Part shown: positions 46,744 through 55,407 of the stretch, piece by piece
Position numbering within the stretch: position 1 is the stretch's first letter
Layout of the letters: each line of letters starts with the position of its first letter
Assembly (NCBI GenBank): GCA_017618715.1
Contig: JAFZTS010000044.1
Coordinates: 1-64,000 of the forward strand
DNA: 64,000 bases
Reading direction: 5' to 3'
From: Bacteroidales bacterium
GTDB lineage: Bacteria; Bacteroidota; Bacteroidia; Bacteroidales; UBA3663
Made by a program: the position numbers and the translations under genes
The notes under the pieces: model-generated
Databases searched by the model: none
Seen by the model: the letters and a program-made list of their open reading frames with translations, nothing else
What the model was told of the DNA's origin: nothing

Positions 46744-47676
46744 ATGAGAAAAAGCATATCTTTATCCACAGCATTTGCAGCGGCAAGCCTCGCTGTAACC
46801 ATTCTGGATGGATGCACCTCCAAACAGGATGGGATTGAGGCAATATACTGCATCACCGAAATCAAGGAAGATGCCTACAAGGACAGCACCGGACTCGTTT
46901 CCATCAAGTTGCCCAACACAGTGACCGACATCGGGGCAAGCGCTTTCGAAGGCTGCAACCACCTCACCACGGTCAAGCTGCCCAACAGCGTGACATCGAT
47001 AGGTGAAGCTGCCTTCTCGGGGTGCATTCGCCTCAAGTCGCTCAAACTCCCCAACGATGTGACCAAGCTCAGCAAGAAGATCTTCTGGGACTGCACCAGC
47101 CTCGCCTCGATAGACCTCCCCGACCGTTTGGTTGAGATAGGGGAAGATGCCTTCAACGGTTGCGCGAGCCTCGCCTCAATTAACCTTCCCAACGGCGTGA
47201 CCGAAATAGGCGATTTTGCCTTCAGCGGCTGCACGAGTCTCGCTTCCGTCAAGCTCCCCGATGGCTTGACCAAGATCGGATGGGGTGCCTTCAACGACTG
47301 CTCGAGCCTCACCTCGATCAAAATCCCGAACAGTGTGACGAAGATTGGCGGATTTGCCTTCAGCGGCTGTTCCAGCCTCACCTCCATTGAGCTCCCCGAC
47401 AGCTTGACCGAGATTGACCTCGAAGCCTTCGAAGGCTGCACCGCCCTCACTTCCATCAGGATTCCCGGCACAGTGAACAGTGTCAGGGAAAATGCCTTCG
47501 GCGACTGCACCAGCCTCACCGAGATCCACCTCGAACACCAGAAACCCGACACTATCCTCGGCGACCGCACTTCGCTTGATCCCGCAAGAATCACCCTCTT
47601 CGTCCCAAAGGGTTCGGAGGAAAGCTATCGGCGCGATCCCTCCTTCAGCCGATTCAAGGAAATCAAGGCAGAGTAG
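46744..47676 (+). CDS. BspA-like leucine-rich-repeat protein
   Basis: A 310-residue protein. The start at 46744 (MRKSISLSTAFAAASLAVTILDGC) gives a probable lipoprotein signal; the in-frame ATG at 46723 is less suitable. About nine LRR_5 repeats follow (IKLPNTVTDIGASAFEGCNHLTTV-like; LPNGVTEIGDFAFSGCTSLAS), ending with LFVPKGSEESYRRDPSFSRF, the same kind of tail as in the 505-residue protein at 42.6 kb. It uses GC-rich codons, so the two paralogues probably have separate histories. Exposed surface or adhesin-like role is presumed only. Its last 14 bp overlap the end of the convergent lipoprotein gene. Confidence 0.87.
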   Translation: MRKSISLSTAFAAASLAVTILDGCTSKQDGIEAIYCITEIKEDAYKDSTGLVSIKLPNTVTDIGASAFEGCNHLTTVKLPNSVTSIGEAAFSGCIRLKSLKLPNDVTKLSKKIFWDCTSLASIDLPDRLVEIGEDAFNGCASLASINLPNGVTEIGDFAFSGCTSLASVKLPDGLTKIGWGAFNDCSSLTSIKIPNSVTKIGGFAFSGCSSLTSIELPDSLTEIDLEAFEGCTALTSIRIPGTVNSVRENAFGDCTSLTEIHLEHQKPDTILGDRTSLDPARITLFVPKGSEESYRRDPSFSRFKEIKAE

Positions 47677-48748
47677 TGGGGAGCGTCTTCTTGCGTCGAA
47701 TAGTTTTCAGCAGCAAGACGATGACAGAACCTATGGCCAAGAGGATGATGGCCAGCGAAAGATTGAGTGCCCAGTTGTTCTTGCCGCACGAAGTGGCCTG
47801 GATTGTATATTGGGGCGCCAACAGCCGCAAGCCACTGAGCCGATAGTGCAGATTGCCGTCGCGGAACACGCCTCCAACACATTCCCTTAGTTCGATGATG
47901 CCACCCGGCATCATCAACTGATAATCCACATCGAGCGTCAGCATCGAGACATAGACCTCCTGACGCTGCTCCCATGCTTCGGATATCGGGGTACCGTCCT
48001 TCAACACCTGGTTGTAGGCTTCTGTTTTGAAAGTCTCGGCGAGGAGTTTCTCGGGTTCATAATTCATGACATCGGTCGAGAGCTGGTCAACCTGCTCGAT
48101 GAGTTGCGGCCTGCTTGCCAGGAACTCCTCTTTGCTGACTGGTGCATTGGGTATTTCGGCATAATGTTCGGCCAGCACATCCATGAGGTCGTTGAGGATG
48201 TTGGCGTTGACAAAGTGGAGGAAGGCATCCTCCATCTTGTCGAGGTAGTCCTTCATCTCCAGGCCGCTGTAGCCCTTCAAGACGTCGGGGTTGCCCGTCA
48301 GCCAATAGTCGGCCATGTCCTTGTCCATATAGTTGGTCAGAGGGATGTCGAACGTGGGGGCGATGCTCTCGAACGTCTCGGTGAAGATATAGTCGGTATA
48401 GAACCAACGGAATCGCTTCTCGAGTTTCGCCTTCGACTTGACCTGATGGCCTGCCACCTGCAGGGGCAAGGCTTCGGTCATCTCGTCGAGTGACGAAAAG
48501 TCGCGGTACGCCTTCACCCACACCGTATCCTGCACCTCGTATGACCAAAGGTCGTCGTTCAGTATGCCCAGGATATTCGAATGTGCATCGGTGGAGTTGT
48601 TGGCCAAGGCGGCGGAATCGGCCTTGAAACGGATCTCTCTTCGGCAGGTGCCATCGGCGTTGATGATGGTGTTCATGTCGATATGTTCGCTGTCGCAGGC
48701 CGTCAGCGCTGTGAGCAGCATGGTGGCCAAAATGATAGGTCGTTTCAT
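47663..48748 (-). CDS. Lipoprotein with C-terminal membrane helix, unknown function
   Basis: A 361-residue protein with lipobox cysteine 18 (LLTALTACDS), a soluble region starting HIDMNTIINADGTCRREIRFK, and a membrane helix near the C-terminus (LNLSLAIILLAIGSVIVLLL) followed by a basic tail. It is anchored at both ends, which is unusual. It is third in an operon: ECF sigma factor, small membrane protein, this gene (9-bp gap). It may be a component or target of an envelope stress response. No domain family is recognised. Its stop region overlaps the convergent leucine-rich-repeat gene by 14 bp. Confidence 0.78.
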   Translation of the reverse strand: MKRPIILATMLLTALTACDSEHIDMNTIINADGTCRREIRFKADSAALANNSTDAHSNILGILNDDLWSYEVQDTVWVKAYRDFSSLDEMTEALPLQVAGHQVKSKAKLEKRFRWFYTDYIFTETFESIAPTFDIPLTNYMDKDMADYWLTGNPDVLKGYSGLEMKDYLDKMEDAFLHFVNANILNDLMDVLAEHYAEIPNAPVSKEEFLASRPQLIEQVDQLSTDVMNYEPEKLLAETFKTEAYNQVLKDGTPISEAWEQRQEVYVSMLTLDVDYQLMMPGGIIELRECVGGVFRDGNLHYRLSGLRLLAPQYTIQATSCGKNNWALNLSLAIILLAIGSVIVLLLKTIRRKKTLPTTLP

Positions 48749-48757
48749 AATGTGGAA

Positions 48758-49138
48758 TTATAATGAAAAGTGTCGTTTGATGTCGGAGATATTGGTTCTG
48801 GACCGTTTCAATTCAACGTATTTGCGAAGTGCCTCGCGGGGCGGAAGGTCATCGGGGAGCTGCGTGTTCTCGGAGCGAAGCTGTTGCAGGGTTTGGCCAT
48901 AGTCAATGTCGTCGGGCCGTTGGATGAGGTCATGGCTTTGGCTGACGAACAGTACCAGCAGGCCGACAGCTGCCACCGAAGATATCCATTGCATCGCACG
49001 CATGAACTGCTGTCCGCGTGGCTTCGTCTGCATCGGCAAGTGGGCCATGATGCTGTCGGTCAGCGCGTCGGGATCGGTTAACGTCGGCTGTTGGGCTGCC
49101 AGTCGTCGGGTGATTTCATCCATCTTTTCCATATCCAA
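48758..49138 (-). CDS. Small single-pass membrane protein, putative anti-sigma factor
   Basis: Up to 126 residues; ATGs at 49138, 49132 and 49123 are all possible, and each overlaps the end of the sigma factor gene. A cytoplasmic N-terminus of about 45 residues (MDEITRRLAAQQPTLTDPDALTDSIMAHL) precedes one membrane helix (WISSVAAVGLLVLFV) and a short outer part with a coiled-coil-like LQQLRSENTQL. Position directly behind an ECF sigma gene with overlapping frames, together with this topology, suggests an anti-sigma factor. It lacks a recognisable zinc-binding anti-sigma motif. The role is inferred from context. Confidence 0.72.
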   Translation of the reverse strand: MDMEKMDEITRRLAAQQPTLTDPDALTDSIMAHLPMQTKPRGQQFMRAMQWISSVAAVGLLVLFVSQSHDLIQRPDDIDYGQTLQQLRSENTQLPDDLPPREALRKYVELKRSRTNISDIKRHFSL

Positions 49139-49676
49139 ATTGTTTTAATTGTTCGCGAATAGTTTTTCGAGCCACGTAAAGGTTGCTTTTGATCCTGGCG
49201 GCATCCATGCCGGTGATCTGTGCGACTTCGTCGGTGCCGAGGTTTTCGAGGTGAACCAGGGTGAAGACGATGCGTTGCTTGGGGCTCAGCCGGCTCACCA
49301 GCGTCTTGATGACGGCGAGGAGTTCGTGGTTCTCCAGTTGCCGTTCGGTGTCGTCGTCGGCAATGTATTGACCGAAGTACTCCTCTTCCTCGGGAAGCGG
49401 TTCGAGGGGAGCCTTCTGCCTCAGCCGGTCGTAGCAGAGACGGATGGCGATGGTGTAGATCCAGTTTCGCAGACTTTGCCGAGGGTTGAAGGAGGCGAAG
49501 CTGACCCACACCCTGATCATCGTCTCCTGCACCATGTCCTTCGCCTCGTCTTCGTCGCACAGCAAGCGAAAGGCGAGGGTGAAGACCATCGGCTGACAGG
49601 CCTGCACCACCGTGCGGAAGGCGGCCTGGTCGCCGCATCGGCATCGTTCGATTATGTCGTTGTTGATGATTGTCAT
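49116..49676 (-). CDS. ECF-type RNA polymerase sigma factor
   Basis: A 186-residue sigma-70 family ECF factor. Region 2 is CGDQAAFRTVVQACQPMVFTLAFRLLCDEDEAKDMVQETMIRVWVSFASF-like, with the DMVQETMIRVW core-binding motif. Region 4 is LSPKQRIVFTLVHLENLGTDEVAQITGMDAARIKSNLYVARKTIREQL-like, with its helix-turn-helix. An acidic linker separates them. The likely regulator is the overlapping small membrane protein gene. It is transcribed from a -7 box at 49765-49772, divergent from an unknown lipoprotein gene. Targets may include its own operon. Confidence 0.93.
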   Translation of the reverse strand: MTIINNDIIERCRCGDQAAFRTVVQACQPMVFTLAFRLLCDEDEAKDMVQETMIRVWVSFASFNPRQSLRNWIYTIAIRLCYDRLRQKAPLEPLPEEEEYFGQYIADDDTERQLENHELLAVIKTLVSRLSPKQRIVFTLVHLENLGTDEVAQITGMDAARIKSNLYVARKTIREQLKQFGYGKDG

Positions 49677-49764
49677 ACGGAATCTTTCGTCGAGCGTTCA
49701 TCCAATATACGACGGATGCGCACAAAAGTCGAAAAGGAAGGGCATATTTTTTTGGATTGTGGGG

Positions 49765-49772
49765 CAAAGATA
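49765..49772 (-). promoter_or_regulatory. -7 box of the sigma factor operon
   Basis: TATCTTTG on the minus strand, 89 bp before the start; no TTG is seen at the usual spacing. Confidence 0.5.
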
Positions 49773-49815
49773 CGTACTATTTGCGGGATTATCATAAAAA
49801 ATTCGGATAATTTTC

Positions 49816-49846
49816 TTGCAAATGTCGAGAATTCTTCCGAACTTTG
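49816..49846 (+). promoter_or_regulatory. Promoter of the unknown lipoprotein/TPR pair
   Basis: TTG (49816-49818), 20 bp, GAACTTTG (49839-49846), one base off TAnnTTTG; 34 bp before the start. Confidence 0.6.
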
Positions 49847-49879
49847 CCGCGATAACCGAGAGAACGCCTTCGTAAAACC

Positions 49880-50944
49880 ATGCAATACGGGCTGTCAACT
49901 TTTGTCAGGAACTTGTGTATGATGCTCTGCTGGGGCATCCTGCTTGCGTCGGGCTGCGGGTGTACACCACGGGGGAGCGAAGTGCCGGAGCCTGCCAATG
50001 CCGTGTATTACTGGCGACAGGAACTGAAGCTCACTGCCGACGAGCGTGCGTTTCTCGAACAGCATCGCGTGGGCAAGGTCTATCTGCACCTCTTTGATGT
50101 GGTGAGAAGGAACGGCGAACCGAGTCCGGCCACCACCCTGCAGTTTGTCGATACACTGCCGACGCAGACGCAGGTCGTCCCCACCGTCTTCCTTGCCACC
50201 AACGTGATGAACGACACCACGGGACTGTCGGCCCTGCCCCGGCTCATTGCGCAACGCGTGAGACAGATGATGGAGCAGAACGGGCTTTCGACCCCCACCG
50301 AACTGCAAATCGACTTCGACTGGACACGGCGCAACCAGGAGCGTTACTTCGACTTCCTCGACAAACTGCGCACGGCCTTCGAGGCAGAAGGAGGGACGAC
50401 GCTTTCGGCCACCATCCGCCTGCACCAGCTGGGCATGAAGGCTCCTCCCGTCGATTACGGCGCATTGATGGTCTATAACGTGGGCAACCTGAGCGACCCC
50501 GACGAGGAGTGCAGCATCCTCAGCGAGAAGCGCGTGGAACCCTACCTGCGCTATCTGCCCGGCTACAGTCTGCCGCTCTGCGCTGCCCTGCCCGTCTATA
50601 GCTGGAACCTGCTCTTCCACGACAGGCGTTTGACCTGCATCCTGCGCGGCGTGGATATCGGCGACACCGCCCGCTTCAAGCCCATCGACGCGAGCCACTA
50701 CCTGTCGGTCGAGTACCAGCCCATCCCGCCCACCGGTGTGGCCATGCGCGGCGAGGGCCGTATCTTCCCGGGCGACATTGTGCGGCATGAGTTCGTGCCT
50801 CCCACGGTGCTGCAACGCGTGAGACGCTCACTCGAAGAGCTTCGACCGAAGATGTGCAGCCAAGTGATCCTCTATCACCTCGACGAAAATCAGTTAAAAC
50901 AATACAGCGATGAAGAACTTCAAGCGTTATTTTCTGGCAATTAG
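49880..50944 (+). CDS. Lipoprotein of unknown function, possible TIM-barrel fold
   Basis: A 354-residue protein with lipobox SGC at residue 26; ATGs at 49880, 49919 and 49922 could each start it. Alternating strand and helix segments (VGKVYLHLFDVV, QVVPTVFLATNV, ELQIDFDWTRRNQERYFDFLDKLRTAFEAEGGTTLSATIRLHQ-like, GALMVYNVGNLSD) resemble a glycosidase-like TIM barrel; the QIDFDWTRRN strand end carries acidic residues where an active site would lie. No family is named with confidence. Its 3' end overlaps the next gene by 35 bp, which implies translational coupling and joint function. Confidence 0.75.
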   Translation: MQYGLSTFVRNLCMMLCWGILLASGCGCTPRGSEVPEPANAVYYWRQELKLTADERAFLEQHRVGKVYLHLFDVVRRNGEPSPATTLQFVDTLPTQTQVVPTVFLATNVMNDTTGLSALPRLIAQRVRQMMEQNGLSTPTELQIDFDWTRRNQERYFDFLDKLRTAFEAEGGTTLSATIRLHQLGMKAPPVDYGALMVYNVGNLSDPDEECSILSEKRVEPYLRYLPGYSLPLCAALPVYSWNLLFHDRRLTCILRGVDIGDTARFKPIDASHYLSVEYQPIPPTGVAMRGEGRIFPGDIVRHEFVPPTVLQRVRRSLEELRPKMCSQVILYHLDENQLKQYSDEELQALFSGN

Positions 50945-52985
50945 CCTCGGACTGCTGGCCACGACTGCCGGCATGGCATGCGGATGGGACGGCGACGACC
51001 CTTCGTTCTATGACCTTTTCCGTTGCACAAAACCATTGCCCAACCTTCAGGACCAGCACACCGATGAGTCGGTGCAGTTCTGGGGAAGATATGCAGGCCT
51101 TCCGGCCGACGATGCCCTCAAGGATGCGGTACGCTATCTGCGCCTTCAGGATTTCGAGGACGGCGATGATGAAACCATACCCAACCTATTGGTCAGCACA
51201 CTGCGTGAGCAGGGGAAGACCGATGGTTTGGCCCTACTGCAACTCAACACCGAGCTGAACGAGCTGGTGGAATCGACGCAGTTCTGGTATTATCAGAAGG
51301 TGACGCCCGAACAGTACCAGGAGGTGCTCAACAAGGCGAACAAGCTGAAGGTGGGCAAGGACCTGGCGAAGCGCCTGACCTTCCTCAAGATGCGTATCCT
51401 TTCGAGGCTGAACGACAACGATGCCATGATGCGCCTTTGGAACAACGATGCCTCGCAATGGGAACCCAGCGAGATACGCGACCGCATGGAGGGATATGTG
51501 GCCGGCATCTATTTCCGAAAGGGAGAGTACGACAAGGCGCTGCCCATCTACTTCCGTCTGCGCGACGGCGGCAGCATCAGCCTTTGCGTGAACCGCATGC
51601 TCGACTCGACAAGCATCGAAGAAGCGTACCGGAAGGACCCCAACGCCATGATTCTGCCCTACATCCTGGAGGACTATGCCAACTACTTCTATCATGCCTC
51701 GCAACATGACTACTGGGAGCAGGGTGACGATGACTACAAGATCTGGACCAAGGTGACACGTGAGCGCGAAGGCGTGGTGGCTCTGGCCGAAAAGGTGGTG
51801 GCCGAAGGCAAGGCGAAGGACCTGCAGATGTGGCAGACGTTCGTCGGCTTCATGCAGCTCATCACAGGGCAGGAGAACCTCGCTTATCAGACGTTGACGA
51901 AGGCCGAGGACCTGCCGGGTAACGGGTCGATGGATAAACTGATTCGACACTACAAGTTCGCGGCATCGCTGGCAATGACCCCCAAACCTGAAGAGCCTGA
52001 GAAGTTCGACCAGTATGTGGCCGACGAGATAAAATACTACAAGGAGGTCGGTTCCTTCCTCAACGAGCCCGAGCATGGGGTGCTTAACGGCCTCTATGGC
52101 CAGGAGATCGCCAAACGACTGCAAGCCTACGTCGATCAGCGACAGGACCCGACGCTCTCCTTCCTCACCCGCTACGTGCTTGATTCGAACAGCTGGGAGC
52201 TGGATCACCAGACACCTACCAAGCAGGTACAGGAGCTGCAGCACTATGTGAAGCATGGCGGCGACGGACCTCTTGGCGAATGCCTTGTGAGGTATTGTTT
52301 CCTGAGCCAGGACTTCTTCAACGAACTCATCGGCACCAAGCTGATACGCGAAGGCAACTACGAGGAGGCGAAGGAATACCTCGAGAAAGTGTCGGACGAC
52401 TACCTGCGCGGCAAGGGCATCACCCCCTACCTGATGAAACGCCAGCGTCCCGACACACCCTTCCAGCGCAAGGACCGCTCGGAAATATGGGATCTGGACG
52501 TGAGCGAGGTGGATAACATCAAATACCAGTTCTGTCTGCAAGTGCTTTCGATGAAGGAGTGGCTCAATGAAGCCAAGGGCGAGAAGAAGGCCGAGGTGGC
52601 CTTCAATCTGGCCGACATGCTGTTCCAGGCCTCCCCTGCCGGCGACCTTTGGGCCATCTCGGAATACTCGTGGTCGAGTGCAGACTACCATTACAACGAA
52701 CTGAACGTCCAGGCCGATCACTACCTGAAGCTTGCCCTCGACTGCACCGACGACTTCGAAATGAAGGTGAAATGCCACTTCGGTTTGGCTGCCAACCCCA
52801 CTCCGAATGGGGAGACCTACCTCCGTTATGAGAAAGACAAGAAGCGCTATTACATCTGCACACCAGAAGGACCGCAGCGCGAAGCATACAACTGGCTGCA
52901 CTACCAGACCAAGCGCGACAGTCCCATCTACGAATCGTGCGACTGGCTGAAGTGGTATGTGGCTGACAATTATGAGGCTTATTAA
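50910..52985 (+). CDS. Secreted TPR-like helical repeat protein, unknown function
   Basis: A 691-residue protein with a signal peptide (YFLAISLGLLATTAGMAC, possibly lipidated at the cysteine). The rest is almost all helical, with repeat-like stretches such as YFRKGEYDKALPIYFRLRDG, LIREGNYEEAKEYLEKVSDDYLRGKG and EVAFNLADMLFQ, typical of TPR scaffolds. It begins inside the preceding lipoprotein gene (35-bp overlap), so the two probably act as partners, for example in the periplasm or at the outer membrane. No specific family is recognised. The alpha/beta-hydrolase gene follows 42 bp later. Confidence 0.8.
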   Translation: MKNFKRYFLAISLGLLATTAGMACGWDGDDPSFYDLFRCTKPLPNLQDQHTDESVQFWGRYAGLPADDALKDAVRYLRLQDFEDGDDETIPNLLVSTLREQGKTDGLALLQLNTELNELVESTQFWYYQKVTPEQYQEVLNKANKLKVGKDLAKRLTFLKMRILSRLNDNDAMMRLWNNDASQWEPSEIRDRMEGYVAGIYFRKGEYDKALPIYFRLRDGGSISLCVNRMLDSTSIEEAYRKDPNAMILPYILEDYANYFYHASQHDYWEQGDDDYKIWTKVTREREGVVALAEKVVAEGKAKDLQMWQTFVGFMQLITGQENLAYQTLTKAEDLPGNGSMDKLIRHYKFAASLAMTPKPEEPEKFDQYVADEIKYYKEVGSFLNEPEHGVLNGLYGQEIAKRLQAYVDQRQDPTLSFLTRYVLDSNSWELDHQTPTKQVQELQHYVKHGGDGPLGECLVRYCFLSQDFFNELIGTKLIREGNYEEAKEYLEKVSDDYLRGKGITPYLMKRQRPDTPFQRKDRSEIWDLDVSEVDNIKYQFCLQVLSMKEWLNEAKGEKKAEVAFNLADMLFQASPAGDLWAISEYSWSSADYHYNELNVQADHYLKLALDCTDDFEMKVKCHFGLAANPTPNGETYLRYEKDKKRYYICTPEGPQREAYNWLHYQTKRDSPIYESCDWLKWYVADNYEAY

Positions 52986-53027
52986 CGGTATAAACGATTT
53001 ATCAACGATTCATTAAACACACATCAC

Positions 53028-53882
53028 ATGAAGAGAATCTTTTCGACGCTGCTCATCGCAGGATTGGCTTTGACCCAAATGCAGGCACAGGACTACGAGG
53101 AAGTGTGGATCTATCCCGACGGAAACTTTCCCGAGCTGAACGGACACGAGAACGACAGTCCACGAACCACTTCGAACTGGACGGCTCAACCCTATATGCA
53201 CATCTACCGTGCCGACAAGAACAAGGCGGCTGCACGCACCGTGGTGTGCCTGCCGGGCGGTGGCTACAGTCACCTGTCGCTCGTTAACGAGGGCTCCAGC
53301 TGGGCTCCCTATTTCAACAACCTCGGCATCAACCTCGTGGTGTTGGCCTACCGTATGCCCTACGGACACGACCAGATTCCGCAGAACGACGTCTATGACG
53401 GCATCCGCTACCTCAAGGCGCATGCCACCGAACTCGGCATCGATCCCAACAAGGTGGGCATCATGGGATTCTCGGCAGGCGGACACCTGGCTTCGACCGT
53501 GGCCACTCGTGCACCGAAGGACGTGCGTCCCAACTTCCAGATTCTGTTCTATCCTGTCATCTCGATGGACACGCTCGTCACGCACCGTGGTTCACACGAT
53601 CACCTGATTGGACGATATGCAGGCCAAGAGATGGTGGACCTCTACAGCAACGAGAAGCAGATTGACGCACAGACGCCTCCCGCCATCATCCTGCTTGCCG
53701 ACGACGACCGCGCCGTGCCTTCGCCCAATGGCGTGAACTATTACCTTGCGATGAAGAAAAAAGGCATCCCCGCCACCTTGCATGTCTATCCGAAGGGAGG
53801 ACATGGCTTCGGCTTCAAGGACACCTTCAAGTATCACGATGCGATGCTCAAGGATTTGACCGACTGGCTGCTTGGGCTGTAG
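53028..53882 (+). CDS. Secreted alpha/beta-hydrolase, probable carbohydrate esterase
   Basis: A 284-residue esterase with a signal peptide ending QMQAQ. The oxyanion motif is CLPGGGYSHLS, the nucleophile is S149 in GFSAGGH, the acid lies in LADDDRAVP and the histidine is H259 in KGGHGFG. This layout is that of the BD-FAE/acetyl-xylan-esterase-like group often found with plant-polysaccharide genes. It could deacetylate pectin or hemicellulose; the convergent GH28 pectinase starts its stop codon only 11 bp away, which makes pectin plausible. It may be co-transcribed with the TPR-like gene. Confidence 0.88.
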   Translation: MKRIFSTLLIAGLALTQMQAQDYEEVWIYPDGNFPELNGHENDSPRTTSNWTAQPYMHIYRADKNKAAARTVVCLPGGGYSHLSLVNEGSSWAPYFNNLGINLVVLAYRMPYGHDQIPQNDVYDGIRYLKAHATELGIDPNKVGIMGFSAGGHLASTVATRAPKDVRPNFQILFYPVISMDTLVTHRGSHDHLIGRYAGQEMVDLYSNEKQIDAQTPPAIILLADDDRAVPSPNGVNYYLAMKKKGIPATLHVYPKGGHGFGFKDTFKYHDAMLKDLTDWLLGL

Positions 53883-53893
53883 GTTAATTTCGC

Positions 53894-55318
53894 TTACCAA
53901 ACATCGCAGGTCTGACGTTCGGGACTCTCGGCAGGATGCTCGGGAACGGGTTCGCCATTGACCGTACAATCGACGAAGGAACAATCTTCAGTGCGATAGA
54001 GATACCAGGGATGAGGAGCCTTGGCGACGTGGAAATCGGTGACCTGGATGTTGCGGATGGGCTTCTCGTCATTACCATCATAGAAGATAGCATAAGCTTC
54101 GGCCTCCTCTGCGGTGACGTGGAGGATGTCGAAGTTTTCGTATTGTGCCTGGAAGTTGCCTCCGCGATAGCCGAAGTAATTGGTCTCGAAGCGAAGGATG
54201 GCTCCATAGGCCTTCTCGATGGTGACGTTGCTGACGTGAACATCGCGAATGTAGCCTCCACGATCCTTGTTCGACTTGAAGTAGAGCGCATTCTTTACCG
54301 TGCCGATGCGGATGCTGTCCATCCATACGCCCTGCACGCCGCCACTCATCTCAGAGCCGATACAGAGGCCGTTGCATTCGCTCTGGAAGTCGCAGCGACG
54401 AATGACGATACGCTCCGAGGGGCGACCCACCCGACGGCCATCGGCATCGCGTCCCGACTTGATGGCCACGGCATCGTCGCCGCAACGGAAGAGGCAATCC
54501 TCAATGAGCACGTTGCTCGACGACTCGGGATCGCACCCGTCGTTGTTGGGGAAATGCGAGTCGATGGTCACACCACGCACGATGACATTGTCGCAATAGA
54601 GCGGATGGATGGTCCAGAAGGGCGAGTCCTTGATGGTGACGCCTTCGATGAGCACACGCGAACAGCCGAACGTCTCGATGCACGTGGGACGCAGCTTGGT
54701 ACCTTCAGCAAAGACACGCTGCGTGACGGGGGTGAGCTCCTCACCCATCTGACGCAGACGTGCGACGAAAGGTTTCTCAGGCAGTTCGCCCGGCGTTCCA
54801 TGCAAGGCATTGCCCGACTCGTGTGCGGCAGGATCCCATCCCCACCAGCCCATCTCAACACCAGCCTGTGCATCGATCGTACCACGACCAGTGATGGCAA
54901 TGTTCTGCTGATGATAAGCATAGACCATCGGCGAACGTCCATAGAGCTCGGTGCCTTCGAAGCGCGTCAGCACAACGGGCAGGAAGTCGTCGGCCTTGCC
55001 ACTGAAGCGCAGATAAGCACCTTCCTGGAGGTGCAGGTTCACATTGCTCTTGAGATGCAACGGGCCATTGAGCAGATACTCGCCAGCTGCCACATCAACG
55101 ATGCCGCCACCCAGAAGCGAACACGAATCGATGGTTTGCTGCAGGCGCGGCAGGGCGGGAACGTTAGCCTCGGGAGTGACCGAAATGGTGCGATCGGGGA
55201 AAGAGGTCTGCGCGATGCCAGCCACAATCCGGTCGATGGGGCTGGGCTCGGGTGCGGGTTGCGTGGTGCAGGAAAGGAGGAGCGCGGAGAAAGCGAGGGT
55301 GAAGAGGGCGGGTTTCAT
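53894..55318 (-). CDS. GH28 polygalacturonase-family lipoprotein
   Basis: A 474-residue right-handed beta-helix enzyme. The start at 55318 (MKPALFTLAFSALLLSC, cysteine 17) is chosen; the longer open frame runs back through the palindromes and into metK. Catalytic motifs are NNDGCDPESS, CGDDAVAIKSGRDADG and NGLCIGSEMSGGV, with RIKT-like VWMDSIRIGTVKN downstream. The GSEMSGG form is typical of exo-polygalacturonase-like GH28 members. It hydrolyses galacturonan or a related pectin backbone, probably at the outer membrane or in the periplasm. No promoter is evident other than the repeat-bearing 89-bp gap behind metK. Confidence 0.92.
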   Translation of the reverse strand: MKPALFTLAFSALLLSCTTQPAPEPSPIDRIVAGIAQTSFPDRTISVTPEANVPALPRLQQTIDSCSLLGGGIVDVAAGEYLLNGPLHLKSNVNLHLQEGAYLRFSGKADDFLPVVLTRFEGTELYGRSPMVYAYHQQNIAITGRGTIDAQAGVEMGWWGWDPAAHESGNALHGTPGELPEKPFVARLRQMGEELTPVTQRVFAEGTKLRPTCIETFGCSRVLIEGVTIKDSPFWTIHPLYCDNVIVRGVTIDSHFPNNDGCDPESSSNVLIEDCLFRCGDDAVAIKSGRDADGRRVGRPSERIVIRRCDFQSECNGLCIGSEMSGGVQGVWMDSIRIGTVKNALYFKSNKDRGGYIRDVHVSNVTIEKAYGAILRFETNYFGYRGGNFQAQYENFDILHVTAEEAEAYAIFYDGNDEKPIRNIQVTDFHVAKAPHPWYLYRTEDCSFVDCTVNGEPVPEHPAESPERQTCDVW

Positions 55319-55341
55319 GGGAAGGGTGGTGTTAATAAGAT

Positions 55342-55401
55342 GGGAGCCAAGCTTGGCTCCCAACAAAGACAAGAGAGAAGGGGGAGCCAAGCTTGGCTCC
55401 C
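55342..55401. repeat. Two identical 20-bp palindromes, 40 bp apart
   Basis: GGGAGCCAAGCTTGGCTCCC occurs at 55342-55361 and again at 55382-55401, each a perfect palindrome, separated by a purine-rich 20-bp stretch. They occupy the gap between metK and the GH28 gene. No T-run follows on either strand. They may be protein-binding sites, RNA hairpins or remnants of a short mobile repeat. Confidence 0.88.
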
Positions 55402-55407
55402 AACCAA

